Positions 17,413 through 26,420 of a stretch of DNA of 64,000 nucleotides are shown here, piece by piece. The stretch covers positions 25,306 to 89,305 of the forward strand of contig CAYGXJ010000029.1 in NCBI GenBank assembly GCA_964353865.1, read 5' to 3'. Positions within the stretch are counted from its first letter, which is position 1, and the number at the start of each line of letters is the position of its first letter. The stretch comes from RBG-16-64-43 sp964353865. Its GTDB lineage: Bacteria; Chloroflexota; Anaerolineae; Anaerolineales; RBG-16-64-43. The notes beneath the pieces are model-generated. The model was not told where the DNA came from and ran no database searches. It worked only from the letters and a program-made list of their open reading frames with translations. Position numbers and translations under genes: made by a program.

Positions 17413-19839
17413 CTAGGCGCGCAACCGCTCACCCTTTGGGTCGTGCAACACATCGGGGGCCACCTGCGCCGCCACGCGATGGCCGAAGATTTCAACGTGC
17501 AACGCGGTGCTGGGCGCGCAGAGCGACAGCGGCAAGTACGCGTAAGCAATGTTCTTCTTCACCGTGAAGCCGTAGCCGGCACTGCGCAGGCGGCCCACGA
17601 CCTTGTCGCCGGAGAGCACCGCCTCGCCGCCGTAGATGGTGAGATAGTCCTCGCCCCCGATGGTGAGTGTGCACAACTTCTGAGAGAGGCCCTTCTCCTT
17701 TATCTTGGCCAGTGCCTCGCGGCCGACGAACTCGCCCTTGCCCGGGCGTACACAGAAACCCAACCCGGCCTCGTACGGATTCTCGAGCATGGTTACGTCC
17801 ATGCTGTAGTAGCGGTAGCCCTTCTCCAGGCGCAGCGAATCGAGAACCTTGTAGCCGCCCGGCTCAATGCCGAAGGCCGTGCCGGCAGCCATCAACGCAT
17901 CCCACACCTGCACGGCCTGCGCGGCCTCAACGTATAACTCCCAGCCCAGCTCGCCAACGTAGGTCATGCGCTGCGCCAGCACCTTGGCCCCGCGGATGTC
18001 GATCGTGCGCGCCATCATGTAGGGCAACGCCTCATTCGACACGTCGCCGGAGGTGACGGCGCGCAGCACCTCACGCGCTTTGGGGCCCCACATCCCGATG
18101 ACGGCGTAGTCCTCGGTCACGTCACGGATTTCCACCGGCGGGTCGCCCGGCCGCAGGCCGAGGCGCAGATGGCCCAGGTCGTTGCCGATGAAGCCGGAGC
18201 CGGTCACCACGCGGAAGAGATCCTTGCCCAGGCGAGTGATGGTGACATCGCCCTCCACACCGCCGCGGGAATTGAGGAACTGGGTGTAGACGGCGCGCCC
18301 CTCGGGCACGTCCATCTGGCTGTCCGTCAGGCGCTGCAGCAGCGGCAGCCCGCCCGGGCCGCTCACTTCGATCTTTCCGAAGGACGACATATCGAAAAGG
18401 CCTACCCGTTCGCGCACGGCGCGGTGCTCTTCGGCAACGCGATCGAAGTACGGCGGGCGCTTCCAGCCCCACTCGCGCTGATCGGCGCCCATGCGCCGCC
18501 AGGCCTTGCCTGGCTGGCAGTAGTTGACGCGTTCCCAGCCGAACTTCTCGCCGAAGGCTGCGCCCAGTTCCTGCATGCGGTGGTGCAACGGGCTCACGCG
18601 ATGCGGGCGGGCCCACTCGTTCTCGTCGTTGGGGAAGCGCAGCAGGTAGTAGTACTTCACGCCCTCGCGCGTGCGCTCAGCGGCGTACCACGGATCGGCA
18701 TAGTAGCGGCCAAACCGCCAGGCGTGGAAGGAGAAGATATCCAGCGAGGGTTCGCCCTCGATGATCCACTCGGCCAGCACCTTGCCCATACCGCCCGCGC
18801 CGCCGTACCCCTGCAGCGAAAGCCCGTTGGCGCACCAGTACCCGCGCACCCCGGGCATCGGCCCGAGCATCGGCCGGCTGTCGGGCGTGTAGGCCCCCGG
18901 ATGGCAGGTCAGGCCCTTGATCTCGGCCTTCTCCAGCACCGGGATGCGCCGAATGACGCCCTCCAGTAGCGGCTCGAAGCGGTCGAAATCGGGCGGCAGG
19001 GTCGCCCCGCTGTGATCCCACGGCGGCCCGTCAATCCAACGCGGCGAGGGGTTGAGCTCGTAGCCGCCCACCACCAGGCCGCCCGCCTCCTCGCGCAGGT
19101 AGACCAGGTTGTCTGGATCGCGCACACACGGCGTGTCGTGGGGGAATTCCTTGCCCGGCACGGCTTTGAGTGTGATGTGTTGGTGATCGACCGGAGTCGT
19201 AGGAATATGCAGGCCAGCCAGGGCCGCCACCCGCGGCCCCCACATGCCGGCCGCGTTGACCACAATTTCGGTGCGGATGGCGCCTTTGTCGGTGATCACC
19301 CGCGCCACTTCGCCCTGCGGCCCAAGCTCGATGCCGGTGACGCGCGTGTTGGTGTAAACCGCAACGCCCAACTCGCGCGTGCGGCGCGCGAGGTCGGTGG
19401 TGGTGAGATAGGGGTCGAGATGCCCGTCGCGCGGCAGGTAGATCGCACCGAACAGGCTCTCTTTGGAGAGCGCCGGGAAGTGCTTGACCGTTTCGTCGGG
19501 CGAGGTCACTTCCACCTCCAGCCCGATCGCGCGCGCCTGACTTACATTGCGCAGCAGCTCTTTGAATTGCGGCTCGCTGGAAGCCACGCGCAGGCTGCCG
19601 ACGTGTTTGACCATACCAAACTCACTGAACAGTTCGATGCTGTACTTGCGGATCTGCATCAGCGTGGGCGAGGTGTGGAATTGGGTCACGAGCCCGGCGG
19701 CCCAACCCGATTCGCCGCTGGCAATCTCGCCCTTCTCGACCAGCACCACCTCCTTCCAGCCCAGTTTGGCCAGATGGTACGCGACGCTGACGCCCATAAT
19801 GCCGCCGCCGATGACGACGGCTCGCGCTTGCTCTTTCAC
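17413..19839 (-). CDS. FAD-dependent oxidoreductase with GcvT domain (dimethylglycine/sarcosine dehydrogenase-like), copy 1
   Basis: 808 residues. The N-terminal DAO-type FAD domain (GGGIMG, about residues 8-370) is followed by the FAO middle region and a C-terminal aminomethyltransferase (GcvT) folate domain with RMTYVGELGWELYVE. This is the architecture of dimethylglycine and sarcosine dehydrogenases, which remove N-methyl groups as methylene-THF. The family's covalent FAD histidine (STWH in typical members) is replaced: SGESGWAAGL has Trp at residue 46. FAD is therefore probably held non-covalently, or the enzyme has another activity. GTG start with an AGGAGGT ribosome site. It is last in a DeoR-led operon. 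A second copy lies at 26410-28845. Confidence 0.88.
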   Translation of the reverse strand: MKEQARAVVIGGGIMGVSVAYHLAKLGWKEVVLVEKGEIASGESGWAAGLVTQFHTSPTLMQIRKYSIELFSEFGMVKHVGSLRVASSEPQFKELLRNVSQARAIGLEVEVTSPDETVKHFPALSKESLFGAIYLPRDGHLDPYLTTTDLARRTRELGVAVYTNTRVTGIELGPQGEVARVITDKGAIRTEIVVNAAGMWGPRVAALAGLHIPTTPVDHQHITLKAVPGKEFPHDTPCVRDPDNLVYLREEAGGLVVGGYELNPSPRWIDGPPWDHSGATLPPDFDRFEPLLEGVIRRIPVLEKAEIKGLTCHPGAYTPDSRPMLGPMPGVRGYWCANGLSLQGYGGAGGMGKVLAEWIIEGEPSLDIFSFHAWRFGRYYADPWYAAERTREGVKYYYLLRFPNDENEWARPHRVSPLHHRMQELGAAFGEKFGWERVNYCQPGKAWRRMGADQREWGWKRPPYFDRVAEEHRAVRERVGLFDMSSFGKIEVSGPGGLPLLQRLTDSQMDVPEGRAVYTQFLNSRGGVEGDVTITRLGKDLFRVVTGSGFIGNDLGHLRLGLRPGDPPVEIRDVTEDYAVIGMWGPKAREVLRAVTSGDVSNEALPYMMARTIDIRGAKVLAQRMTYVGELGWELYVEAAQAVQVWDALMAAGTAFGIEPGGYKVLDSLRLEKGYRYYSMDVTMLENPYEAGLGFCVRPGKGEFVGREALAKIKEKGLSQKLCTLTIGGEDYLTIYGGEAVLSGDKVVGRLRSAGYGFTVKKNIAYAYLPLSLCAPSTALHVEIFGHRVAAQVAPDVLHDPKGERLRA

Positions 19840-19949
19840 GCAAACCTCCTATCAAGACGAGACAGGGATGTCCGACTCGGCCGCTGCTAACATGCCGCAC
19901 GCGGCGAGGAAGACGTCGCGCAGGATGAATAGATAAGTCCAACCGACCA

Positions 19950-19975
19950 GGGTGGGGGCGCAGGCGCCCCCACCC
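19950..19975. other. Intercistronic GC hairpin inside the DeoR-led operon
   Basis: GGGTGGGGGCG, loop CAGG, CGCCCCCACCC form a perfect 11-base stem between the permease and oxidoreductase genes. It lacks a T run, so it is more likely to affect RNA stability or partly attenuate than to terminate. Confidence 0.6.
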
Positions 19976-19992
19976 TGCATACTGGTCGCGCT

Positions 19993-21621
19993 TTACTCGG
20001 GCGGGATCTCCTTGAAGGCGAAGTCGACGTTGATGCCGCGTCGCTTCTGCGCGGCCTTGGCCACAAAGTACCAGATGGCCGAGACCGCAATGATCCCGAA
20101 CACAACGCTGTAGGCTAGCGTGCTGACCAGGCCAAGTTGCGGGTAGATGAGGTAACTGGCAACCATGGCGAAGCCGAACACCGCACCCAGGCCGCCCAGG
20201 ATGGTGACCCAGGGGATGTTGCCCAGCTTGTACTTCGCCCCGGGGGAGGCGGCGTACACCTCCTTGGCGCGGAAGGGCAGAACAGCTCCGGCCAGCGCAC
20301 TAGCCGCGAAGACGTACCCGCAGGCGAAAGTCACGCCCAGGGTGAGCGGAGCCCACTTGGAGTACAGGTTGTACAGCAGGATGACCGGGATGCTCAACAG
20401 AAAGTAGATCACATGGGCATTGACCGGCGTGTGCAGGCGCTCGTCCACCTTGCTCACCCACTCGGGCAGCAGGCGGTCGAGCGACATGGCCACCATGATG
20501 CGGGTGACCCCGATGTAGCAGTTGTTGACAATCTGGAACGAGTTGAGGATGTAACCGAAGCCGATCAGGAATACCACCAGCGGGCTGGCGGCCATGGCCA
20601 CAGCCAGCATGTTCGGCCACAGCCAGAAGCCACTGATCTTGGCTTCCGCGACGCCTGACCAGTATCCGGCGCCGGCCACGTAAAGGAATTCGGAGCCCGC
20701 CGCCCGCTCAATGGCTGCGGCAAGCAGCGCGAGCAGGATCCCGGTCACGATCAGCGAACCCACCAGGATGAAAACCTGATTCTTGAATGAGCGGGCCTCT
20801 TTGATCTCGCCGTTCTGCTCGGCGCTGTACGTCGCCCATTGCAGGCTGGTCCAGGCGATGGGGGCAACCAGAAGCGTTGCTAGCAGGCTGAAAGGCGGGT
20901 TGAGGTTGATGCCCGCAGCCTTCGTGGCTTCGACGGCCGTTTCGTAGAAGTTGGGCACACCCCCCGAGGCGATGGCGAAGGCATTTAGACGAGTTACGAA
21001 CTCGGCATGCGGGGTGGTGAAAAGCACCACCAGCATTGTGCCGAAGGCCACCAGAATGGCATAGAACATCACGTACTGGACCTTAACGTAGTTCTTGAAT
21101 CCGCTCACCAGCAGGAGCATCGAGAGGAACGCGTTCAGGATGCTGACGACGATGATGCCCCACGAGGAGGTGAACCACACGCCGATGGTCGAGAGCGCCA
21201 TGTTTCCGAGGGTGGCGCCTAATCCGAGGAAGAGCGGGGCGAAGCCCAGGTACGACAGAAGCCAGCCCGAGAGCGCCACCCATTGCAGGATCCAGATGAT
21301 AAAGCCTGACATGAGCAGGGTGAAGCCCCAGAATCCGCCGAAGGCGCGGCTCTGAAAGACGTAGTCGCCACCCGAACGGGGCAGGGCGGTGGAAAGCCAC
21401 ACGTAGGCAAAGGCAATCGGGATTTCCAGGAGCGTGGCCAGCAGGATGCCCCACACCAACTTACCGCCAGGAAGCGCCCCGGGCGCCCACAGGTAGGTCC
21501 AGGGGAAGATCAAGCCCATGGTGAGGATGTTATAGATGAACGCCGAGTACGGAGACATCACCCGTACCAGGCCCGAAGCCTTGCGGGTAAAGACCTCAGG
21601 GGTGCTCGCAGCTGTCGCCAT
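19993..21621 (-). CDS. APC-family amino acid/amine permease, copy 1
   Basis: 542 residues with about 12 membrane segments and the APC fold. The first helix region has FTRKASGLVRVMSPYSAFIY. Helix-1/2 text LPRSGGDYVFQSRAFGG matches the family motif. The start at 21621 (MATAAST) follows a GGGAGGG site by 6-7 bases. The tail KRRGINVDFAFKEIPPE is nearly shared with the second permease at 37214-39082 (YRKRQGVNVDMLFKEIPVE), and both begin with a RKASGLVR motif, so the two are paralogs. It sits between a metallophosphoesterase and an FAD/GcvT oxidoreductase, so it probably imports their amino substrate. Confidence 0.88.
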   Translation of the reverse strand: MATAASTPEVFTRKASGLVRVMSPYSAFIYNILTMGLIFPWTYLWAPGALPGGKLVWGILLATLLEIPIAFAYVWLSTALPRSGGDYVFQSRAFGGFWGFTLLMSGFIIWILQWVALSGWLLSYLGFAPLFLGLGATLGNMALSTIGVWFTSSWGIIVVSILNAFLSMLLLVSGFKNYVKVQYVMFYAILVAFGTMLVVLFTTPHAEFVTRLNAFAIASGGVPNFYETAVEATKAAGINLNPPFSLLATLLVAPIAWTSLQWATYSAEQNGEIKEARSFKNQVFILVGSLIVTGILLALLAAAIERAAGSEFLYVAGAGYWSGVAEAKISGFWLWPNMLAVAMAASPLVVFLIGFGYILNSFQIVNNCYIGVTRIMVAMSLDRLLPEWVSKVDERLHTPVNAHVIYFLLSIPVILLYNLYSKWAPLTLGVTFACGYVFAASALAGAVLPFRAKEVYAASPGAKYKLGNIPWVTILGGLGAVFGFAMVASYLIYPQLGLVSTLAYSVVFGIIAVSAIWYFVAKAAQKRRGINVDFAFKEIPPE

Positions 21622-21723
21622 TGCATTCCCTCCCACAAGAGTATAGGGTCGACGTTCCGACGGTGCGTAGAGATGAGTGTCGAGCTGGGGTAACACCTCC
21701 TCCTCTGGCGCTACCTGGGCTTC

Positions 21724-22716
21724 CTAGCCCGAGGTCATCTGGTAGCTTTCGACCTTCCCGTCAACGAGGTTGGCGAGAACCCCCCGCAACAACCCCTCGC
21801 CGTATTCGCTGCCCGGGTTGACGCACACCGTGCGGCCGATTTTGGCCACGCCGGCCGATTCGTGAATGTGGCCGTGCAGCCCCAGCATGGGTTGGTACTT
21901 CTCGATCGCGGTGCGTACTGAATGGCTGCCCGCCCCATGCAGCACTACCTGGCCGGCCTTGACGATTTGCGCCGGCGGGTCCGTCGTCCAATCCAGCATC
22001 GGGCACGTGTCGAGCGTGGAATCCACCGGCGGATCATGAAAGTTGAAGATGCTGCAATTGCGGTTAGGCACCTGGGCCACCATCTTCTCTATGACTTCGG
22101 CCAACGCTTCGTCGGGCATCTCGCGCGGCGTCTTCCAAGGGGTCGGTGTACTTTGGCCGATGCTGACCATGGTGTGCGCGTCGTCGATGGGCACGGCGAG
22201 GCCCTCGCAGGCCACCACAGCCTCGCTCCCGGCGCGATGCAGCGCGGCCAGCGCGTCGGGGTAGTCGTCATTGCCGCCGGTGACGTAGCAGCGAATGCCG
22301 GTGCCGCGCAAGCGCGTCTCGGCCAGGTCCACCCAGGCCTCCAACCGCTGACGGGCGAGCTTGTGGAAGAGCCGGTCGACCGCGCCCTTATCGGCCTGCA
22401 AGGCCTTGAACTCGTCGGCCTCCACGAGCTGGCTGTAAAAGCCGAGAGTGCCGATCCGTTCCTGAAGCGCGGCGAGTGCCGAATCGCCCTCCAGGTGCTC
22501 GAGGGTGCCCTGCAGTGTGGCGCGGTACTTGCCCGGGCTTTCGCGGATGATGGGAATCATCATCTTACCGGTGATATCTCCGCCCATGACCAGCACGCTG
22601 GCTTGGTAGAACTTTCCGGCGTTGATGAACTTGCGGTAGGTCCGCTCCGAGCCGTGAACGTCGGTAGCGAAGAACAGACGTGTGGACTTCTTAGCTGTCT
22701 TGGAGAACAACGGCAT
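21724..22716 (-). CDS. Calcineurin-type metallophosphoesterase, copy 1
   Basis: 330 residues. All five metal-binding motifs of the calcineurin-like superfamily are present: FATDVHGSE (DxH), GGDITG (GD), GGNDDYP (GN-D/E), NFHDPP (H) and LHGHIHES (GHxH). It may hydrolyse a phosphodiester or phosphomonoester. The start ATG has an AGGAG site and overlaps the DeoR gene's 3' end by 26 bases, so the two are co-translated. A paralog lies at 36086-37027, again directly before an APC permease. The shared first-motif text ATDVHGSE and the following Lys-Phe-Ile are near-identical in both copies. The substrate is unknown; a protein-regulatory role for transport is possible. Confidence 0.85.
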   Translation of the reverse strand: MPLFSKTAKKSTRLFFATDVHGSERTYRKFINAGKFYQASVLVMGGDITGKMMIPIIRESPGKYRATLQGTLEHLEGDSALAALQERIGTLGFYSQLVEADEFKALQADKGAVDRLFHKLARQRLEAWVDLAETRLRGTGIRCYVTGGNDDYPDALAALHRAGSEAVVACEGLAVPIDDAHTMVSIGQSTPTPWKTPREMPDEALAEVIEKMVAQVPNRNCSIFNFHDPPVDSTLDTCPMLDWTTDPPAQIVKAGQVVLHGAGSHSVRTAIEKYQPMLGLHGHIHESAGVAKIGRTVCVNPGSEYGEGLLRGVLANLVDGKVESYQMTSG

Positions 22717-23575
22717 TTGGCTTCTCCTGCTCGGCGCGCAACTTCAGAACTCCTTCCGGCTCAAACTCGCGGCTGGCCACGACCACCTCGACTGAACGGC
22801 CTTCGAGTTGGGAACGGGCGTCGTCACTGAGATTCTCGTCGGTGACCAGGACCTGGATCTGATCGATCTTCGCCATTTCGAAATTGGAGACCACACCCCA
22901 CTTGGAGTGATCCGCCACAACCACTGCCAAGCCGCGCGTTCGCTCGATCATTACGGCTGCGATCTCAGCCTCGGCGCTGGAGGGGGTGGTGATGTTGTAT
23001 TTGAGGCTGATGCCGTCGATGCCGACGAAGCACTTCTTGGCGTACACCTGCTTGAGCATGTCAATGGCGAAGCGTCCAGCCACCGAATTGGACCGCGGAC
23101 GCAATGTGCCGCCCAGCAGGATAACCTCGAAGGCTGCATCATGCGCTTCGAGGGCGGCGGTGACATTGCTGGTGAGCAGAGTGAGGTTGGGCAGGTCGGT
23201 GCGTGAGCGCAGGTTGCGCAGCACCTCGGTGGTCGTGGTACCGCTGTTGAGGAAGAGCGTGTCGCCGTCCTCGACCAGCATCGCCGCAGCGCGCCCGATG
23301 GCGCGTTTCTCTTCCGGATGGGCCTGGGCACTGTGGGCGTAGGCCGGCTCCTTGGGCAGGCGTTGGCTGAGAATTGCTCCGCCATGGGTGCGTTCGACGA
23401 TCCCTTGCATCTCGAGATATTCGAGGTCGCGGCGGATGGTGGCTTCGGAGGCTTTGAGCAAGTCGCTGAGGGTGGAGCTGCGGGCGATCTGGTGGATTTC
23501 GAGGTATTCCCGAATCAGACGGCGTCGCTGAGCCGGGATGAGCGTTTGCTCGACGTCCGACACATCGCACCTCAT
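22691..23575 (-). CDS. DeoR-family transcriptional regulator
   Basis: 294 residues. The N-terminal winged helix-turn-helix (LSDLLKASEATIRRDLEYLE, then GIVERTHGGAI) is followed by the DeoR sugar-phosphate sensor domain with the characteristic NSGTTTTE and AVVVADHSKWG. DeoR proteins usually repress neighbouring catabolic genes and are released by a phosphorylated intermediate. It is the first gene of the minus-strand operon with metallophosphoesterase, permease and oxidoreductase, and it shares a 274-base divergent promoter region with the plus-strand cluster. That places it as the probable controller of both sides. Confidence 0.93.
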   Translation of the reverse strand: MRCDVSDVEQTLIPAQRRRLIREYLEIHQIARSSTLSDLLKASEATIRRDLEYLEMQGIVERTHGGAILSQRLPKEPAYAHSAQAHPEEKRAIGRAAAMLVEDGDTLFLNSGTTTTEVLRNLRSRTDLPNLTLLTSNVTAALEAHDAAFEVILLGGTLRPRSNSVAGRFAIDMLKQVYAKKCFVGIDGISLKYNITTPSSAEAEIAAVMIERTRGLAVVVADHSKWGVVSNFEMAKIDQIQVLVTDENLSDDARSQLEGRSVEVVVASREFEPEGVLKLRAEQEKPNAVVLQDS

Positions 23576-23663
23576 GGGAGCCTCGCCACGAACTGGCGGG
23601 CATTCGCCGAGCCTGTCTCGAGATGGGAGGCTTTCTTGGGGGCTGACTCGCTCGAGTTGATCA

Positions 23664-23692
23664 ATTATGCAGGATATCGTCGCCTATGTCAA
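23664..23692 (-). promoter_or_regulatory. Promoter of the DeoR-led operon
   Basis: On the minus strand, TTGACA (23687-23692), a 17-base spacer and CATAAT (23664-23669). A TTGATCAA palindrome (23657-23664) overlaps the -10 end, and TCAATTA (23661-23667) recurs inverted as TTAATTGA at 23748-23755, which may be operator half-sites. Confidence 0.75.
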
Positions 23693-23771
23693 CCAGAACG
23701 CGCATCCCTATGCAATAATCGACGCAAACCGAGGTCGATTGGTGACGTTAATTGAGCCTGACTGTCTTGTT

Positions 23772-23800
23772 TTGCACTAATCTGCCCGCTGATGTATAAT
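23772..23800 (+). promoter_or_regulatory. Promoter of the plus-strand catabolic cluster
   Basis: TTGCAC (23772-23777), a 17-base spacer and TATAAT (23795-23800), 50 bases before the first plus-strand gene at 23850. It is about 80 bases from the divergent DeoR promoter, so one regulator could act on both. Confidence 0.8.
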
Positions 23801-23849
23801 CCCCCCAACGGCGAATCCTCCGAACCACTCACAACGGAACAAGTGCCCA

Positions 23850-24641
23850 ATGCCAGAAACTTCGATCGGGATGGCTCCACAGGGTCAGGGGGAGCGAGCG
23901 AAGTTCGAGCAGGAACTGCAGCGTATCGTGGCCGCCGGAGACGCAGCCCGCCTTACCCTGCGCGTGCTGGGAGCCTTGGCCTTCCGCACCCACTGCCCGC
24001 ACTTCGGCTACCTGCAGGAAAAGATGGGCCGCTCCTACACCGACATCGACTTTGCCGCTTACGCCCGCGATTCCAAAGGCATCCGCGCCCTGATGGCCGG
24101 CTTGGGTTACGCCGAAGACAAGGAAGTATTCGTCGTGTCGGAAGGCAGCCGAGCTATTTTCGAAAACCCGCAGTTGCACATTCACGTCGATGTCTTCTAT
24201 GAGAAGCTCGACTTCTGCCACGTCATCCCCTGGAACGGCCGCCTGGAGATGGATTCGCCAACCATTCCGCTGGCCGAAATGGTGCTGGAGAAGACCCAGA
24301 TCGTTCAAATCAACGAGAAGGACGTGATCGACATGATCATGCTCTTGCTCGAGCACGGCCTGGGCGAGGACGACCGCGAAATCATCAACATCAAACGCAT
24401 CGCCAAATTGTGTGCCGAAGACTGGGGATTGTGGCGCACGGTCTCGATGAACCTGGAGAAGATCGACAAGCTGGCCCAGAACTACGACACACTTAACAGC
24501 GAACACAAAGCACGAGTCTCGAGCCAGGCGGGGGAGGCATTGCGCCTGATGGAGGCCGAACCCAAGTCGATGGCCTGGCGCCTGCGCGCCCGCGTGGGCG
24601 ACCGGGTCAAGTGGTACAAGGACGTGGACGAGGTCAAGTAG
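23850..24641 (+). CDS. Nucleotidyltransferase-fold protein
   Basis: 263 residues. The nucleotidyltransferase signature is visible as GRSYTDIDFAAYA with two Asp, and a third acidic position in HIHVDVFYEK. The remainder (IPLAEMVLEKTQIVQINEKD, then VIDMIMLLLEH) resembles AbiEii/LicD-like nucleotidyltransferases and related Chloroflexota proteins. It is the first gene on the plus side of the divergent promoter, 36 bases ahead of a CBS protein. No toxin partner or substrate can be recognised. A role in transferring a nucleotide to a substrate or to a protein in the same pathway is an open guess. Confidence 0.7.
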   Translation: MPETSIGMAPQGQGERAKFEQELQRIVAAGDAARLTLRVLGALAFRTHCPHFGYLQEKMGRSYTDIDFAAYARDSKGIRALMAGLGYAEDKEVFVVSEGSRAIFENPQLHIHVDVFYEKLDFCHVIPWNGRLEMDSPTIPLAEMVLEKTQIVQINEKDVIDMIMLLLEHGLGEDDREIINIKRIAKLCAEDWGLWRTVSMNLEKIDKLAQNYDTLNSEHKARVSSQAGEALRLMEAEPKSMAWRLRARVGDRVKWYKDVDEVK

Positions 24642-24677
24642 CCCCGGCCGGATCTACGGCGGCGGCGAGGAGGCACC

Positions 24678-25487
24678 ATGGCGCAATTGGTCAAGGACCT
24701 GATGCACCCCGGGATTATCACCTGCCAGGCCGACATGACCCTGGGGCGGGTGGCGGAGGTGCTGATCGAGCAACACCTGCATGCCTTGGTGGTGGCCGAT
24801 CGAGACGGCCGCCTGCTGGGCGTTCTCTCGGACTTCGACCTGATGGCCGCCGAATGGCTCTCCAGCGACGCCAAGAGCCTGGAGGCCATGCGCACTATGA
24901 CCGCCGGCGAGCTGATGACCACCCCGCTGGATTCGGTGGAGGCCGGCATGCCGGCCTGCGACGCCGCCCAGAGGATGCGTACCGGAGGCACGAGCCGCCT
25001 GATCGTGATGGAGCGCGGCAAGCCTGTGGGCATCATTTCGACCTCCGATATTGTGGCCGGCATGATGCGCGCGCGCCCGCTTGGCCGCAAGAACGTAGCC
25101 GATGTCATGTCGCGCGCCATCCTGGTCTGCCGGGAGGAAACCCCGCTGTGCTCGGTGGCGCGGGCTATGACCGATGCCCAATTCCGCTCGGTGCTGGTCG
25201 TGGATGCCATGGGCCGGCCGCTGGGGGGGGTCAGCGGTTTCGATATGCTTGCCTACTGCGGCGAAGACGGCTGCGCCGAGGCCACCGCCGGACAGGCCAT
25301 GCATGAAATGCTCACCATCCGTCCGGACGCCTCGCTGCGCGAGGCCGCCGACATGATGATCCAGCATCATCACCACCGCCTGGTGGTGGTCGACCCAGAG
25401 GAAAACGAGGCCATGCCGGTGGGAATGATCTCCACCTTCGACATCGTTTTCGAAATGGCCCATCCCTCCTCCGTTTGGCAGCAGTAG
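24678..25487 (+). CDS. Protein of four tandem CBS domains
   Basis: 269 residues, essentially four CBS motifs (two Bateman modules) with no other domain. Typical CBS ends are repeated: VVADRDGRLLGVLSDFDLMA, LIVMERGKPVGIISTSDIVA, VLVVDAMGRPLGGVSGFDML, and LVVVDPEENEAMPVGMISTF. CBS pairs bind adenosine nucleotides and regulate an enzyme or transporter. Start ATG with a GGCGAGGAGG site. It stands between the nucleotidyltransferase and the kinase genes, so it could sense cell energy for this cluster. Confidence 0.88.
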   Translation: MAQLVKDLMHPGIITCQADMTLGRVAEVLIEQHLHALVVADRDGRLLGVLSDFDLMAAEWLSSDAKSLEAMRTMTAGELMTTPLDSVEAGMPACDAAQRMRTGGTSRLIVMERGKPVGIISTSDIVAGMMRARPLGRKNVADVMSRAILVCREETPLCSVARAMTDAQFRSVLVVDAMGRPLGGVSGFDMLAYCGEDGCAEATAGQAMHEMLTIRPDASLREAADMMIQHHHHRLVVVDPEENEAMPVGMISTFDIVFEMAHPSSVWQQ

Positions 25488-25511
25488 ACCCGGGAGCTCC
25501 ACGTTACACCC

Positions 25512-26420
25512 ATGACCCCGCCCATCGACGACATCCTCTCTCGCATCCCGGCCTGGGCCGCAGCCTCCGACGTGCGCGTGACGCCGCTGGGAGGCGGCAT
25601 CACCAACACCAATTACCGTGTGGATGTGGGGCGTGAGTCCTTTGTGGTGCGCGTCGGCGGCGCCAACACCGAGCTCTTGGGCATCGACCGTGAGCACGAG
25701 CGGGCGATCAACCAGGCCGCGGCGTCGGTGGGTGTGGCGCCCGAAGTGGTCAACTTCCTGCGCCCTGAGGGCTACCTGGTGACGCGCTTCATTCATGGTC
25801 GGCCGGTCCCGCCCGAAGAAATGCGCCGGCCCGAACGCATCCGCCAGGTGGCGCACACGCTGCACACCATCCATGCTCTGCCGCCCATCCCGGGCGCGTT
25901 TTCCCCCTTTCGCGTGGTCGAGACTTATGCCGACCTCGCCCGAGCCCATCAGGTGGATTTGCCGCGGGAATACGGCCCCCTATTGGAAACTGCCCACGCG
26001 ATTGAGCGGGCATTCAACCGCCGGCCGTTCACCCCGCGCCCGTGCCATAACGATCTGCTCAACGGCAACTTTCTTGACGATGGGCGGTTGCGCATCTTAG
26101 ATTGGGAATACGGCGGGATGGGCGATGTGTCTTTCGACCTGGCCAACTTCTCGGCTCATCACGCTTTCGCCGACGAGCATGATCAACAGCTGCTCAGGGC
26201 CTATTTTGGACAGATCCGCCCGGAGGAGTTTGCTCGCCTGCGGCTGATGAAGGCCATGTCCGATTTCCGCGAAGCGATGTGGGCCGTCCTGCAAATCGGC
26301 ATTTCCAAGCTCGATTTCGATTTCCGCGATTATGCACGACAACACTTTGCCAAAATCCAATCACGAATGACAGATGCACGCTGGAACGATTGGCTCAAGG
26401 AGGTCGCGTATGCCAGCTAG
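25512..26420 (+). CDS. Choline/aminoglycoside-kinase-like phosphotransferase
   Basis: 302 residues of the APH/choline-kinase fold. The nucleotide loop is LGGGITNTNYRVDVG, the catalytic (Brenner-type) loop CHNDLLNGNFL and the metal-binding stretch DWEYGGMGDVSFDLANFSAHH. These most closely recall the LicA/choline-ethanolamine kinase branch (COG0510 type), which phosphorylates choline or similar amino alcohols with ATP. The gene overlaps the following FAD oxidoreductase by 11 bases, so the two are co-translated. A choline-like substrate would agree with the methylamine-oxidising neighbours, but an aminoglycoside- or other amino-alcohol phosphotransferase cannot be ruled out. Confidence 0.8.
   Translation: MTPPIDDILSRIPAWAAASDVRVTPLGGGITNTNYRVDVGRESFVVRVGGANTELLGIDREHERAINQAAASVGVAPEVVNFLRPEGYLVTRFIHGRPVPPEEMRRPERIRQVAHTLHTIHALPPIPGAFSPFRVVETYADLARAHQVDLPREYGPLLETAHAIERAFNRRPFTPRPCHNDLLNGNFLDDGRLRILDWEYGGMGDVSFDLANFSAHHAFADEHDQQLLRAYFGQIRPEEFARLRLMKAMSDFREAMWAVLQIGISKLDFDFRDYARQHFAKIQSRMTDARWNDWLKEVAYAS

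Noticed and set aside
22691..23575. DeoR as regulator of a sugar operon
   Set aside because: DeoR family often controls sugar genes, but the genes here are amine/amino-acid related; only the transaldolase hints at sugars, so no sugar operon is claimed.
24678..25487. CBS protein as an IMP dehydrogenase fragment
   Set aside because: All four CBS motifs are complete and no catalytic barrel is missing, so it is a stand-alone CBS protein.
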